A stretch of 21,331 nt of DNA from a virus. Of the stretch, positions 14,011 through 21,331 are shown one piece after another. Location: the IMG/VR virus record IMGVR_UViG_3300006920_000313, positions 1 to 21,331 of that record. One strand, written 5' to 3'. The translations under genes and the position numbers were made by a program. Under the pieces are notes generated by a model that saw only the letters and a list, made by a program, of their open reading frames with translations, made no database searches and had not been told where the DNA came from. Numbering within the stretch: position 1 is the stretch's first letter; each line of letters begins with the position of its first letter.

Positions 14011-16500
14011 TTAAGGATTGCAAACTACTGCAAACTCTGTTGTTATTATTGATCTAGCTGGTATTAATCTACATTCATTTTTTAGTAATCCATCAGCAAC
14101 TTGTATAACTCCGTTAAGGTCGTAATAAGTCACAGATCCCTCTCTTGCGTTTGGCTCATTACCATTAAAGAAACCTCTGTAGTAAAAATTATAAACTATT
14201 GGTTGCTCAGGCTCAGGCTCTACTTCAATAACATCGTCTAAGTACTCGAATGAATTTACAATGTTTAGTAATTTCATTTTAGAGTTACCTGTTGTCACAT
14301 CTATAGTAGCATCAACAACTGAAAACCTTTGCTCTTGTATAACTATTTCATTTTGCAATCTAAAACCATCAGGTACATTTGCTAATCCTTGCGAAGTCGT
14401 AGAAAAGTTTAATGATAATTCACTAGCTGGTAAAATTAACTCGTAATTATAAAGTAATGTATTTGGATTTAAAAACTTTTCTGTTTGCTCTCTATAAAAA
14501 TTATAATATAAGGATTGTTTAACCGCTTCTTGTATTAATCCAAAACCAAAACTAAATCCTGATTTATGTATAGGCGAAGTTTTAACATAAGAATCTAAAC
14601 CGCTTGCAGTTACGTTTCCACTTGTGTTGTACGTCTGAACTGCTATCCTATCTTTTTGTGATATAACTTGAATACCATTCGCAAAGAAAATAGTAAGATC
14701 TTCGGTGTTAGGTTTATATCTTCTCTCTCCTGTATCTAATATAGTTGGTGAATCACTTGTAAAAGCATAGCTAGTTTTAACCGTTTCCGCTCCTGCTATT
14801 GGTAATGATTCTAATATACAAAAATCTGTTTCTACTTTAAACTCACTTAAATTTTCTTCTGGCTTTATTGTTGGGTAAGTTACTTGTCCAAACTCTATTC
14901 CTTTTGCTAATAAATAATCAGCGTTAGATTTATACTTACTCGTTTTATGTTTAAAATTATAATAGTTATAATCGTTCGCTATCTCTTTAGGAACTATTCG
15001 ACTACTTACATATGGCGTGTAGTCAACTTCTTTTTTAGAGTATTGATTTCCTTTAGTAGCTACATCTCTAGGTGTTAACCAAAATAGCTCATCACTATCT
15101 GGTGCAGTATCGAATACTGAAATATTAAATACCTTAAAGAAACTAGCTAAAAAGTCAACACATTTTATATTAGGTAATGTTTTAAATAAATCTATTTTTG
15201 ATAAACCTGTAGCGTCTGAGTTGTTATTATTTAAACTAGATTGTCTGTAGCTTGCGTATGCGGTACTGTTGAATAGTCCAAACTTACCATCTCTATAACC
15301 AAACTCTAAACGAACATCACTAGATTTCCAAACTATTGGTATTGCTGAATTTACTTTTAATTTAAAATTTAAAGTATCGCCTACAAAATCAGTATCTTTT
15401 ACTACTATTGTAACTGTTATATTATTATCTGCATCTGTCCCAGCGCTTTCTTGCGATACTATTACTCCGTTATCTTTCTCTATAGATACATTTATGTTTA
15501 CATCCTCAGTGCTTTTAACTGATAATACTTTATTAAACACAACTACTATTTTAAAATCCTTATCAAAATTACCATCAAAGTTAGGTACTCGATTTAAAGT
15601 GAATAAATTAGTTTCTGTATTTACTGATATAGAATATTTTACTAAAGTAGGTATATGAAATCCGTTTTTAACATCATACCTTTGAATAGTTCCAAAATTA
15701 TTTATAACATCAAAATATACAGGCTCATTGTTTTCGCTTTTATCTGCGTTGCATAGTATGTACCAATCATTATAATAAGCCTCTTTCTCAATAGGTATAT
15801 TTATTTTTAAACCATACTTTGCTTTAATTAAATCTATTATTACCCTACCTTGTATCGATGGATTAAGCTCATCAGGTTTTAATACTCCTTCACCTAATGG
15901 ATCTACATTATTATAAAATGATACATTGTCAATATACGCTAATTGATTCACATTATAAATTTGGAATACTCTTTTATTAGACATTAACGGAACAAAATAC
16001 TTGACATTTACCCCATTAATAGGCATTGTAGGATGTTGTTTTATAGATTTTAAGCTATTGTAAACCTCATTAGGCAACCAATTAATACTAACGTTATTAG
16101 TTGGTAAATCGCTTATTGTATCGTCTCCTAAACGTGTCTTTAACGACTGCATAGAAGTAGTCAAGTTACCTGTATATGATGTTATTCTACCATATTCCTC
16201 AGTTATATTAGTTATCTTTAACTTACCTGATTGGTTTAATTTCCCATTAATGTATAATTTACAGTCTAAAGTATTCTTATTTGACTTTAATACACTAACT
16301 ATTCCGATAAAACCTAACGCTTTTTGATTGTTTAGCGTAGCTGGAAATGTAAAAGCCTGAGAATAAGGAGAGAAAATAGTACTTAAATCTGTTGTATCTT
16401 TAAGTGTGTACTTTTTATTTATTGATTCAGATTTAGAAAGGTCTAATCTATTGTATATCAAACCATCTAAAGATACGTATAATTCAGTCTGTAAATTCAT
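14011..16500 (-). CDS. Large tail (distal tail/baseplate-like) protein
   Basis: An 829-aa protein, mainly beta-rich. Its start ('YVSLDGLIYNRLDLSKSES', then 'FSPYSQAFTFPAT' at about residues 43-55, then 'LYINGKLNQSGKLKI' at about 102-116) follows the pattern of a conserved tail protein of Bacteroidetes phages, in which an opening strand motif is followed by 'F..fSQsFtvPAt..N' and 'G.i...G.l.l'. The C-terminal part from about 755 holds a proline-rich 'EPEPEQP' linker and a small domain ending in 'NECRLIPARS', possibly a carbohydrate-binding or host-contact module. It begins directly at the stop of the preceding tail gene and is followed by the tape measure. The precise position in the tail tip is inferred. 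Confidence 0.8.
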   Translation of the reverse strand: MNLQTELYVSLDGLIYNRLDLSKSESINKKYTLKDTTDLSTIFSPYSQAFTFPATLNNQKALGFIGIVSVLKSNKNTLDCKLYINGKLNQSGKLKITNITEEYGRITSYTGNLTTSMQSLKTRLGDDTISDLPTNNVSINWLPNEVYNSLKSIKQHPTMPINGVNVKYFVPLMSNKRVFQIYNVNQLAYIDNVSFYNNVDPLGEGVLKPDELNPSIQGRVIIDLIKAKYGLKINIPIEKEAYYNDWYILCNADKSENNEPVYFDVINNFGTIQRYDVKNGFHIPTLVKYSISVNTETNLFTLNRVPNFDGNFDKDFKIVVVFNKVLSVKSTEDVNINVSIEKDNGVIVSQESAGTDADNNITVTIVVKDTDFVGDTLNFKLKVNSAIPIVWKSSDVRLEFGYRDGKFGLFNSTAYASYRQSSLNNNNSDATGLSKIDLFKTLPNIKCVDFLASFFKVFNISVFDTAPDSDELFWLTPRDVATKGNQYSKKEVDYTPYVSSRIVPKEIANDYNYYNFKHKTSKYKSNADYLLAKGIEFGQVTYPTIKPEENLSEFKVETDFCILESLPIAGAETVKTSYAFTSDSPTILDTGERRYKPNTEDLTIFFANGIQVISQKDRIAVQTYNTSGNVTASGLDSYVKTSPIHKSGFSFGFGLIQEAVKQSLYYNFYREQTEKFLNPNTLLYNYELILPASELSLNFSTTSQGLANVPDGFRLQNEIVIQEQRFSVVDATIDVTTGNSKMKLLNIVNSFEYLDDVIEVEPEPEQPIVYNFYYRGFFNGNEPNAREGSVTYYDLNGVIQVADGLLKNECRLIPARSIITTEFAVVCNP

Positions 16501-17640
16501 TTATCTTAAATTATTGATTCTATCTGTAGTCACTTCAAAACTTAAATCGTAATTAATCTTTTGCTTATCGTTTCTTCTTGTTTTCTTAATGAACGTTTCA
16601 GTTGAGCAAGTAACAGGTATCTGTTTAAATGAACTAAAGAAACCTAAGTCCTCAGTAGTTATTGTTTGATTATCTGCTGTGTAAATAGTGCTATCAACTG
16701 TTACTACAGTATTATCAACTGTTAAACCTACGTTAGTAATAACAAATGTTTCACCTGTGAACTCAACTAAATAAACTAAAGGCGAATAAATAATTTCTTC
16801 TATTTGTTCAGTCATATCTTCTTTTAAAGATCCTGAATTTATTTCGATTGTTTGCTTTGTCTGGGCTATTGATTTAACTGCTGAATGATTTACATTATTG
16901 TTAATGCTATTTGAATTTCTGTAAAGTCTAGGATTAGTATTTGATTCTACTTTAGTTGTCTTTGTCACTTTTCCGTATGGTGTAAAGTAATCAAACAAAC
17001 CTAATCGGTTAATATAAACTACCAAAAAAGAATCTCCTAACTGACACTTGATATCAGTTGGAGTATAAACATTAGATAGTATTATATTCTCACTTGTACA
17101 CTCTTCTAATGATTTTGTAAAGTCAAAAGATCTCCTATAATACTTTATCTTATCAGTATAGTTTCTATCGTAGTTAATAGGTATTAATCCGTTATAAGGT
17201 TGTGTATCAAACACAGTTCCTACCTGCTCAAAATCATATCGATAACCACGTGTTGCAAAGTTTGTAAGACTTTCGTATTCTGTTTCTACTTCTCCATCAT
17301 TATTAGTGACTGTATGTTTAGTTTGCCAAAATACACCCTCTCCTACTGCTGTGGGTGTTTGATCTCCTGCTATCCATGCAAACCTTGTATTATTAATTTC
17401 TGCTGCTAATAATTCCGCTATTTGAAAAGATACGTAATCATTTTCAAATGATGCTTTTTCTGCTTTAAGAATGTGACGAGGAGAAACGCTAGGCTCGTTT
17501 AAGTTACCGTTCCAAATGTATAACTCAACTGATACAGATTTAATAGTATTATCAGCGTTGTAATTTCTAAATCTAATATTAACAGGCGAACCTACTAAAT
17601 ATATCTGATCTTCTGTGTTTATTATCGTTGGTGTTATCAT
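16501..17640 (-). CDS. Tail structural protein, probably distal tail
   Basis: A 379-aa beta-rich protein beginning with 'YLVGSPVNIRFRN' (about residues 14-26) and 'VELYIWNG' (about 38-45), as in fibronectin-like or jelly-roll N-terminal domains of Bacteroidetes phage tail proteins. A central 'YYRRSFDF' segment and a C-terminal series of short Val/Thr repeats ('DNTVVTVDSTIYTADNQTIT') are visible. No signal peptide is seen. It overlaps the upstream gp10-like gene by ATGA and touches the 829-aa tail gene directly, so the three are clearly one translational unit. Specific role unknown; a tail-tip subunit is the best guess from neighbours. Confidence 0.78.
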   Translation of the reverse strand: MITPTIINTEDQIYLVGSPVNIRFRNYNADNTIKSVSVELYIWNGNLNEPSVSPRHILKAEKASFENDYVSFQIAELLAAEINNTRFAWIAGDQTPTAVGEGVFWQTKHTVTNNDGEVETEYESLTNFATRGYRYDFEQVGTVFDTQPYNGLIPINYDRNYTDKIKYYRRSFDFTKSLEECTSENIILSNVYTPTDIKCQLGDSFLVVYINRLGLFDYFTPYGKVTKTTKVESNTNPRLYRNSNSINNNVNHSAVKSIAQTKQTIEINSGSLKEDMTEQIEEIIYSPLVYLVEFTGETFVITNVGLTVDNTVVTVDSTIYTADNQTITTEDLGFFSSFKQIPVTCSTETFIKKTRRNDKQKINYDLSFEVTTDRINNLR

Positions 17641-17966
17641 CCTCTAAATGGGTATAAAATACTTTCTGTTAAATCTTTTTTTATAATCTCTATTCCCTCT
17701 GGTAAATGTTTTTTAACAGCAATTAACAAAGCATCTGTTTCGCCTGTCTTTTGTCCTGCAGGTCTAACATCTCTACCATAAGCAAGTTGAAACATTGTTA
17801 AAGTCGTATCAGGTTTAACAGCGTAGTTCTGAGAGTTCTTTAACGCTCCTGTCAATACTCTTGTTGTCCTTCTCGATTCTTTGTATATCTTTTCTCCTAA
17901 GATATTAAGATTCTTTTTAATAACTTGATCCGCTTGTATCTCTAATTTAGTTCTTCTCTTTGCCAT
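17637..17966 (-). CDS. HK97 gp10-like tail completion protein (second copy)
   Basis: A 109-aa basic protein. An N-terminal helix with 'LEIQADQVIKK' is followed by 'TRVLTGALKNSQNYAVKPD' (about residues 35-53), the T-G-x-L-x-x-S signature found in HK97 gp10-type neck or tail-completion proteins, and by 'FQLAYGRDVRPAG', which fits the later strand of that fold. These proteins join the tail to the head connector. The upstream gene carries the same kind of signature, so this may be a diverged duplicate. It overlaps its neighbours by 20 nt upstream and 4 nt downstream (ATGA). Confidence 0.7.
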   Translation of the reverse strand: MAKRRTKLEIQADQVIKKNLNILGEKIYKESRRTTRVLTGALKNSQNYAVKPDTTLTMFQLAYGRDVRPAGQKTGETDALLIAVKKHLPEGIEIIKKDLTESILYPFRG

Positions 17967-18339
17967 TTATTAAACCTTTTAAAAAGTTTCTTATTCCTCC
18001 AATACCTAAACTTTTTGGAGTGGTTGCTTTTGTCGCATTTGATACACTTGCTCTACCGCTGGCTGTTGCCCTCACTACTTGATAAGGTTGCCCGTTATCA
18101 TCTGTATAAATTAATTTCCAAGCAACTCCACTAGGCATTAATGCCTTTATATTTTCTTCTAAATCAGAGTTATCACCGAATTGACCGTAAAATACTTCTG
18201 TAAATGTTGGAATACCTTTTAAATCAAACACAAAAGATATAGACCTCTTTAATCTTCCTGTATCAACTTTCGAAGATGCTTTTGATTTAGACACTATATC
18301 TCTACAAATTGTATTTAATTCTGATCTAATATACTCCAC
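17947..18339 (-). CDS. HK97 gp10-like tail completion protein (first copy)
   Basis: The start chosen is GTG at 18339 (130 aa, overlapping the previous stop by 14 nt); a TTG at 18363 (138 aa, 38-nt overlap) is possible, and no ATG exists nearby. The signature 'KVDTGRLKRSISFVFD' follows an N-terminal helix, exactly the V-D-T-G-x-L-x-x-S pattern of HK97 gp10-like proteins. The segment 'FYGQFGDNSDLEENIKALM' further on fits the family less clearly. The C-terminus is Lys/Gly/Ser-rich and probably flexible. The protein would sit at the head-tail junction. The gene lies between a tail-terminator-like gene and the second gp10-like gene, as expected for neck genes. Confidence 0.72.
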   Translation of the reverse strand: MEYIRSELNTICRDIVSKSKASSKVDTGRLKRSISFVFDLKGIPTFTEVFYGQFGDNSDLEENIKALMPSGVAWKLIYTDDNGQPYQVVRATASGRASVSNATKATTPKSLGIGGIRNFLKGLINGKEKN

Positions 18340-18778
18340 AATAACCAGTGTTAGGTAAACCAAGTGTTATATCAAAAACAAATCCATCTAAATTAGCCAC
18401 ACCATACTCTGATAAAGATCTAATAGAGCTTAAATTTTCAATAGTCAAAGGTAAATCTATTTCCATTCGTCTGATATAATTAATGAACTTATTACATATA
18501 CTTTCTGTATCTGCCAAGTTGTCAATGTAGTTACTGTCCTCCATTAACTTAGAAGGCTTTAACTTTCTATTACTATCTCTCTGCTGCAACACATGAATCG
18601 TAAAGTTGTAATTATACAAATCATTAGTATCTACCTTATCGATAAAATTAATAGCCACTAACGGATATATATTTTCTTTCTTAGTGTCAACTATTGAACG
18701 ATCATTTAATGTAATAGTATTAACCATTTCATCATATTTAAATCGTTCAATTACGTATAATGTTATTGCGTTTATCAT
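18326..18778 (-). CDS. Tail terminator-like neck protein
   Basis: A 150-aa protein. The central 'KKENIYPLVAINFIDK' (about residues 33-48) followed by 'YNYNFTIHVLQQRDSN' (about 56-71) matches the Y-P-L-x-x-x-x strand pattern of Bacteroidetes phage neck/tail-terminator proteins, where an inner 'ENIYPLA' strand precedes a 'F.i.V...D' strand. Late in the sequence comes 'VANLDGFVFDITL', a likely last beta strand. Tail terminators cap the tail tube and contact the head connector. The start overlaps the previous stop by ATGA. The family assignment is by pattern and position and needs a structure-based check. Confidence 0.65.
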   Translation of the reverse strand: MINAITLYVIERFKYDEMVNTITLNDRSIVDTKKENIYPLVAINFIDKVDTNDLYNYNFTIHVLQQRDSNRKLKPSKLMEDSNYIDNLADTESICNKFINYIRRMEIDLPLTIENLSSIRSLSEYGVANLDGFVFDITLGLPNTGYCGVY

Positions 18779-19209
18779 TTAATATTTTCTACAAATTTCT
18801 TTCTTAATAAATACTCACCCCAATATAAAAAATCAGTTAATTTCATTTGCATTACATCAGGTACTTTTAATATGTCGCCTTTGCAAATCATGTAAATTAC
18901 TTCTACATATCCCCCGTAATCCTCTGCGAACTCTTGCCTATAATCATCTCCGATCGTTGGCTGCTGTTGTTGTGATTCCGTAGGCATTTGAGGAGGATTG
19001 TAAAGCCAATAATATGTTTCTTTAATTTCGATTAACTCCTTAGTTATTAATTCAATACATTCTAGTACTTCCTTTTCGCTTGGATTATCTTTCCCTAACA
19101 AAAGTAAGTAAAATTTATCTAAGTTATCGAAATTATTATCTATTATTTCTTTATAGTAATTCTCAAAGTCAATAAACTCACCAGCTTTTAAATCTGTTAA
19201 CTTATGCAT
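18775..19209 (-). CDS. Acidic protein after terminase, function unknown
   Basis: A 144-aa, strongly acidic, helix-rich protein. It has Trp/Tyr-rich 'ETYYWLYNPPQMP' (about residues 58-70), a Gln run (QQQQ), and 'KLTDFLYWGEYLLRKKF' near the end. The acidic helical character and terminal 'DFLYWGEYLLRKK' resemble tail assembly chaperone-type proteins of Bacteroidetes phages, but the position directly after the large terminase is unusual for one, and no slippery frameshift site to a downstream frame is evident. It overlaps the terminase gene by 13 nt and the next gene by ATGA. Function left open. Confidence 0.75.
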   Translation of the reverse strand: MHKLTDLKAGEFIDFENYYKEIIDNNFDNLDKFYLLLLGKDNPSEKEVLECIELITKELIEIKETYYWLYNPPQMPTESQQQQPTIGDDYRQEFAEDYGGYVEVIYMICKGDILKVPDVMQMKLTDFLYWGEYLLRKKFVENIK

Positions 19210-20498
19210 AGTGTTTGCGTTGGGTTTAATTCATCATCATAAATAATATATCTAACAGGATCAATAGCGTGGTTTTTCTTATCTATAGGGTATTCTATTT
19301 TTCTTTTATCCCAACAATAATTATTAAGTTCATCAATCAAATCTAAACTATCAGGGTCTACTATTAAGTCCCATTTCAGCATTGACTTAATACCAGCTAC
19401 AACACTAGACCCATTTAAACCTCCACCTTTGTAACACTTCTCTATATTCAAGCCTAATGCTTCTAATCGTGATATATCATCAATCTTTGCAGCATCAGCA
19501 ATTATTAAATTTAGTTTAGCTATTGTTTTAATTTGGTCTTGTATATCCTCGATTAAAACTCCTGATTTATAAATATGCTGCTTTAAATATGCTTTGTTAT
19601 TTTTTCTATCTAATGCTACCTCAACTAAAGTAGTAGGATCAACAAATCCAAAGTCCATCCCAAAGGTACTAGGTAGGTTATCAGGATTAAAAGCACCTAT
19701 CTCATAATCAAATATAACTCCCTCTGCTGTATCTCTGAATGAACCTGCAATAGTATTTTTGTAGTTCTTAGCATCTTTAATTACTTTCTTTGGTAACTTA
19801 TCCTGTTCTTCTTTTGTTAGTTTAGAAAACATCTCATATACTTCACGTAACCTTTCATATTCATTCCAGTTATGCGGTGCCATATTTTTTTTACCGTTAT
19901 CTCTGTAGGTAGTATGAATGTACATTATATTTCCACGAATACCGTTAAAACCATCAGGTATTCCTTGATAGAATTGATTATAAAGCATGTGATCTTTAGT
20001 AGGTGGATTGAATACAATAATAGATAAACATCTTACATCTGTAGCTCTTACTGATCTCTTTATCTTTTCCCAATCATCATAATCATTTAACTCTTCACCT
20101 TCTTCTGTTACGAATATAGAATATCCTTCTAATGATTTTAATTTTGCGGTCTGTTCACCGCTTGAAGTCTTTTGACCTGTAATAGATAATAAGCCTTTAT
20201 TATGCTTTGACGTGTATTCGTTGTTAGCAAAGTTAAAATCATCGCTTAATCCTAATAATTCAAGCCTTGAATCCAATGCCTTAGTGATAGAGTTACTTGT
20301 TGAACTCATTGTATAACGAGTGAACAAAATTCTATGATTATAATCTGCTGCTGCTGTAGGTAAAAAGCAAGTGGTCGCAAAAGTTTTACCACTATCACGA
20401 CCTCCCGAAATTAAAACTATATCAACTTCTGGAAAATATCCATCTAATAATCTAAACAATGGATCGTACTTGTCTGAAAATTTAATCTCGTCTGACAA
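19197..20498 (-). CDS. terL: Terminase large subunit (ATPase/nuclease)
   Basis: A 433-aa DNA-packaging motor subunit. Walker A is GGRDSGKT (residues 32-39), and a Walker B-like strand lies at 126-136 with the acidic pair Glu132/Glu133. The C-terminal nuclease has the RNase H-like acidic residues: Asp282 in 'GMDFGFVDP', Asp335 in 'LIIADAAKIDD', and Asp413 in 'HAIDPVRY'. All parts are present and the length is normal. The start is TTG at 20498: a TAA lies two codons upstream and no ATG comes before the Walker A motif. It overlaps the small terminase gene by 17 nt, a typical coupled pair. The motor cuts and pumps DNA through the portal into the prohead. Confidence 0.95.
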   Translation of the reverse strand: MSDEIKFSDKYDPLFRLLDGYFPEVDIVLISGGRDSGKTFATTCFLPTAAADYNHRILFTRYTMSSTSNSITKALDSRLELLGLSDDFNFANNEYTSKHNKGLLSITGQKTSSGEQTAKLKSLEGYSIFVTEEGEELNDYDDWEKIKRSVRATDVRCLSIIVFNPPTKDHMLYNQFYQGIPDGFNGIRGNIMYIHTTYRDNGKKNMAPHNWNEYERLREVYEMFSKLTKEEQDKLPKKVIKDAKNYKNTIAGSFRDTAEGVIFDYEIGAFNPDNLPSTFGMDFGFVDPTTLVEVALDRKNNKAYLKQHIYKSGVLIEDIQDQIKTIAKLNLIIADAAKIDDISRLEALGLNIEKCYKGGGLNGSSVVAGIKSMLKWDLIVDPDSLDLIDELNNYCWDKRKIEYPIDKKNHAIDPVRYIIYDDELNPTQTLCIS

Positions 20499-20757
20499 AG
20501 GTTATCTTTTTTGGTTCTCTTTCTTTTGGTGTTGTATCGGTAACATCAACTGACTTTAAAGTAGGCACGCAAAACTTAGATAGTTCAGTAATTGCTTTTA
20601 TTCTTTCCTGCGGTTTAAGTAATAACAGATCTTTTTCTATTTGTTCTAAGTTATTCTCAATAAGCAATTTAAACCTATCACGTATATTAACGGTTGCTTT
20701 GTTTGGCGTTCCTTTTACACGCCCTCCTAACTTTGGTTCTCCCTTTGGTCTTGCCAT
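20482..20757 (-). CDS. terS: Terminase small subunit
   Basis: A 91-aa basic protein directly upstream of the large subunit. It starts 'MARPKGEPKLGGRVKGTPNK', the R-P-K-G and G-x-P-N-K basic N-terminus common in Bacteroidetes phage small terminases. A helical segment follows ('FKLLIENNLEQIEKDLLLLK', then 'ERIKAITELSKFCVPTLK'), consistent with oligomerisation, and then a Lys/Arg/Pro-rich tail. It would bind the packaging site and recruit the large subunit. The start is ATG; there is no Shine-Dalgarno sequence. It is the first gene after a promoter-like gap, so it probably begins the late operon. Confidence 0.88.
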   Translation of the reverse strand: MARPKGEPKLGGRVKGTPNKATVNIRDRFKLLIENNLEQIEKDLLLLKPQERIKAITELSKFCVPTLKSVDVTDTTPKEREPKKITFVRRD

Positions 20758-20793
20758 ACTAAAAAAATACTACAATAGTATATATTGATACTA

Positions 20794-20809
20794 CAAATAT
20801 ACAAATTTA
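20794..20809 (-). promoter_or_regulatory. Tandem TAnnTTTG promoter motif for the late operon
   Basis: The minus strand reads TAAATTTG immediately followed by TATATTTG: two back-to-back exact matches to the Bacteroidetes -7 box TAnnTTTG. They lie 37-52 nt before the small-terminase ATG and just past a terminator of the upstream gene, where a late promoter is expected. No clear -33 box is seen at the usual distance, which falls in the T-run of the terminator; the late promoter may need a phage activator. Confidence 0.5.
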
Positions 20810-20820
20810 TTTAATAAAAA

Positions 20821-20844
20821 AACCACCCTAATTAAAGGATGGTT
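20821..20844 (-). terminator. Intrinsic terminator upstream of the terminase genes
   Basis: On the minus strand a 9-bp stem (AACCATCCT pairing with AGGGTGGTT, one U-G wobble) encloses a TTAATT loop and runs into TTTTTTT (20816-20822). It should end transcripts of the gene at 20931-21331 and isolate the late operon. Geometry and loop are the same as in the hairpin after the capsid gene. Confidence 0.8.
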
Positions 20845-20867
20845 TAAAGAAACTGTTACCAGTCATT

Positions 20868-20888
20868 GTAATAGATGCTATCCATTAC
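20868..20888 (-). other. Hairpin in the gap before the terminase genes
   Basis: On the minus strand GTAATGGAT pairs with ATCTATTAC around a 3-nt loop (9 bp, one G-U wobble). It lies between the stop codon at 20931 and the terminator at 20821-20844. It could protect the 3' end of the upstream mRNA, or it could be a protein-binding palindrome near the terminase genes. No decisive evidence exists for either. Confidence 0.35.
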
Positions 20889-20930
20889 GATCAACGAACT
20901 AACCAAAAACTATATTATGAATGTGCTAAT

Positions 20931-21331
20931 TTACACTATTTTACATTCAAAACCAAATTCTTTTAGTTTTTCTTCTGCTTGTTGTTTAGTTAACGTTGGT
21001 ATTATTGTAGCCCAAACTCCATCTTTAAAAATAAGTCCTGAAGAGTTTATTTCATATAAACAATCTTGATTATTCCATCCATATTTTAAACAAGATCCTT
21101 TTATTAAGAAATTATTATCACCAATAATACTTTTAAAATAAATTCCTTCTTCATACCCTCTTCTCTCAGCTTCTTTAATCAAAGCTTCTTCCCATTCTTT
21201 TTGAGTTGCTTCTTTTAAAGTATTTGATTCATTTGAAAAATACATATTATTATCAAATTCACCAAAGAAGTTAAAGCCGTAATTTTTCATTCCTTCAACA
21301 TCTTGAATATAAGCTATGAACTTACTCTTTA
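20931..21331 (-). CDS. Hypothetical protein, 5' end beyond the window
   Basis: The reading frame is open from the right edge of the window to the TAA at 20931. The first ATG within it is at 21290 (119 aa), but the codons upstream of it (reading S-K-F-I-A-Y-I-Q-D-V-E-G) look like coding sequence, so the true start probably lies outside. The protein is rich in aromatic and acidic residues, with 'KEWEEALIKEAERRGYEEG' in the middle, and ends with 'GVWATI', then 'TKQQAEEKLKEFGFECKIV'. Many flavobacterial phage proteins of unknown function share this kind of ending, a G-x-W-A-x-I strand followed by an acidic helix and a K-I-V terminus. Its own terminator follows at 20821-20844. Function unknown. 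Confidence 0.75.
   Translation of the reverse strand, partial: KSKFIAYIQDVEGMKNYGFNFFGEFDNNMYFSNESNTLKEATQKEWEEALIKEAERRGYEEGIYFKSIIGDNNFLIKGSCLKYGWNNQDCLYEINSSGLIFKDGVWATIIPTLTKQQAEEKLKEFGFECKIV

Noticed and set aside
12246-17640. Contractile-tail (myovirus) assignment
   Set aside because: No sheath-like protein is visible among the tail genes, although a sheath gene outside the window cannot be excluded.
1-21331. tRNA genes, CRISPR arrays, insertion sequences, attachment sites
   Set aside because: No cloverleaf with a CCA-type end, no regularly spaced repeats, no transposase-like protein and no integrase were seen.

Overview
The window is the late (virion and lysis) region of a tailed double-stranded DNA phage or prophage of a Bacteroidetes host, most likely Flavobacterium or a close relative. 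The base composition is low in GC. Start codons lack Shine-Dalgarno sequences, and TTG, GTG and one probable ATT start occur. Intergenic spaces hold TAnnTTTG elements, the Bacteroidetes/Flavobacterium -7 promoter box. Secreted products carry MKK-type signal peptides ending in A|Q. A long tape measure with no visible sheath protein points to a siphovirus-like particle, but this is not proven. No integrase, repressor or replication gene is visible, so lytic versus temperate lifestyle cannot be decided.

Almost everything is one tightly packed minus-strand block, read from right (20.8 kb) to left (0.7 kb). First come the small and large terminase subunits (20757-19197). A neck/tail-completion group follows (19209-17637), then two large tail proteins (17640-14011) and a tape measure (14000-12246). 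After a 196-nt gap with promoter- and terminator-like elements come an XkdF-type prohead protease fused to a scaffold-like coiled coil, an overlooked 56-aa gene and the major capsid protein. A terminator after the capsid gene is followed by a putative tail-tube or decoration protein, a small beta-rich protein, the portal (probably starting at an ATT codon) and a head-tail connector-like protein. Then come a small fibre protein and a 1044-aa fibre with an internal SGNH esterase domain and, unexpectedly, a Sec signal peptide, followed by a small secreted protein. The lysis region ends the block: holin-like protein, multi-pass membrane protein, membrane-anchored coiled coil, cupin, GH24 endolysin, and a lipoprotein with a C-terminal membrane anchor that looks like a unimolecular spanin.

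The left edge carries three small plus-strand genes of unknown function; the last converges on and overlaps the spanin gene. The right edge carries the 3' part of an unrecognised minus-strand gene, separated from the terminase operon by two hairpins and a tandem promoter motif.

The gene order is unusual. Tail genes and the tape measure lie between terminase and the protease/capsid genes, and the portal lies downstream of the capsid instead of next to the terminase. Intrinsic terminators sit right after the capsid gene, right before the protease gene, and inside the start of the gene following the holin. This suggests that transcript levels are tuned by partial termination. The points most worth checking are the portal start, the signal-peptide fibre, the u-spanin candidate, the cupin in the lysis cassette and the terminator inside a coding sequence.
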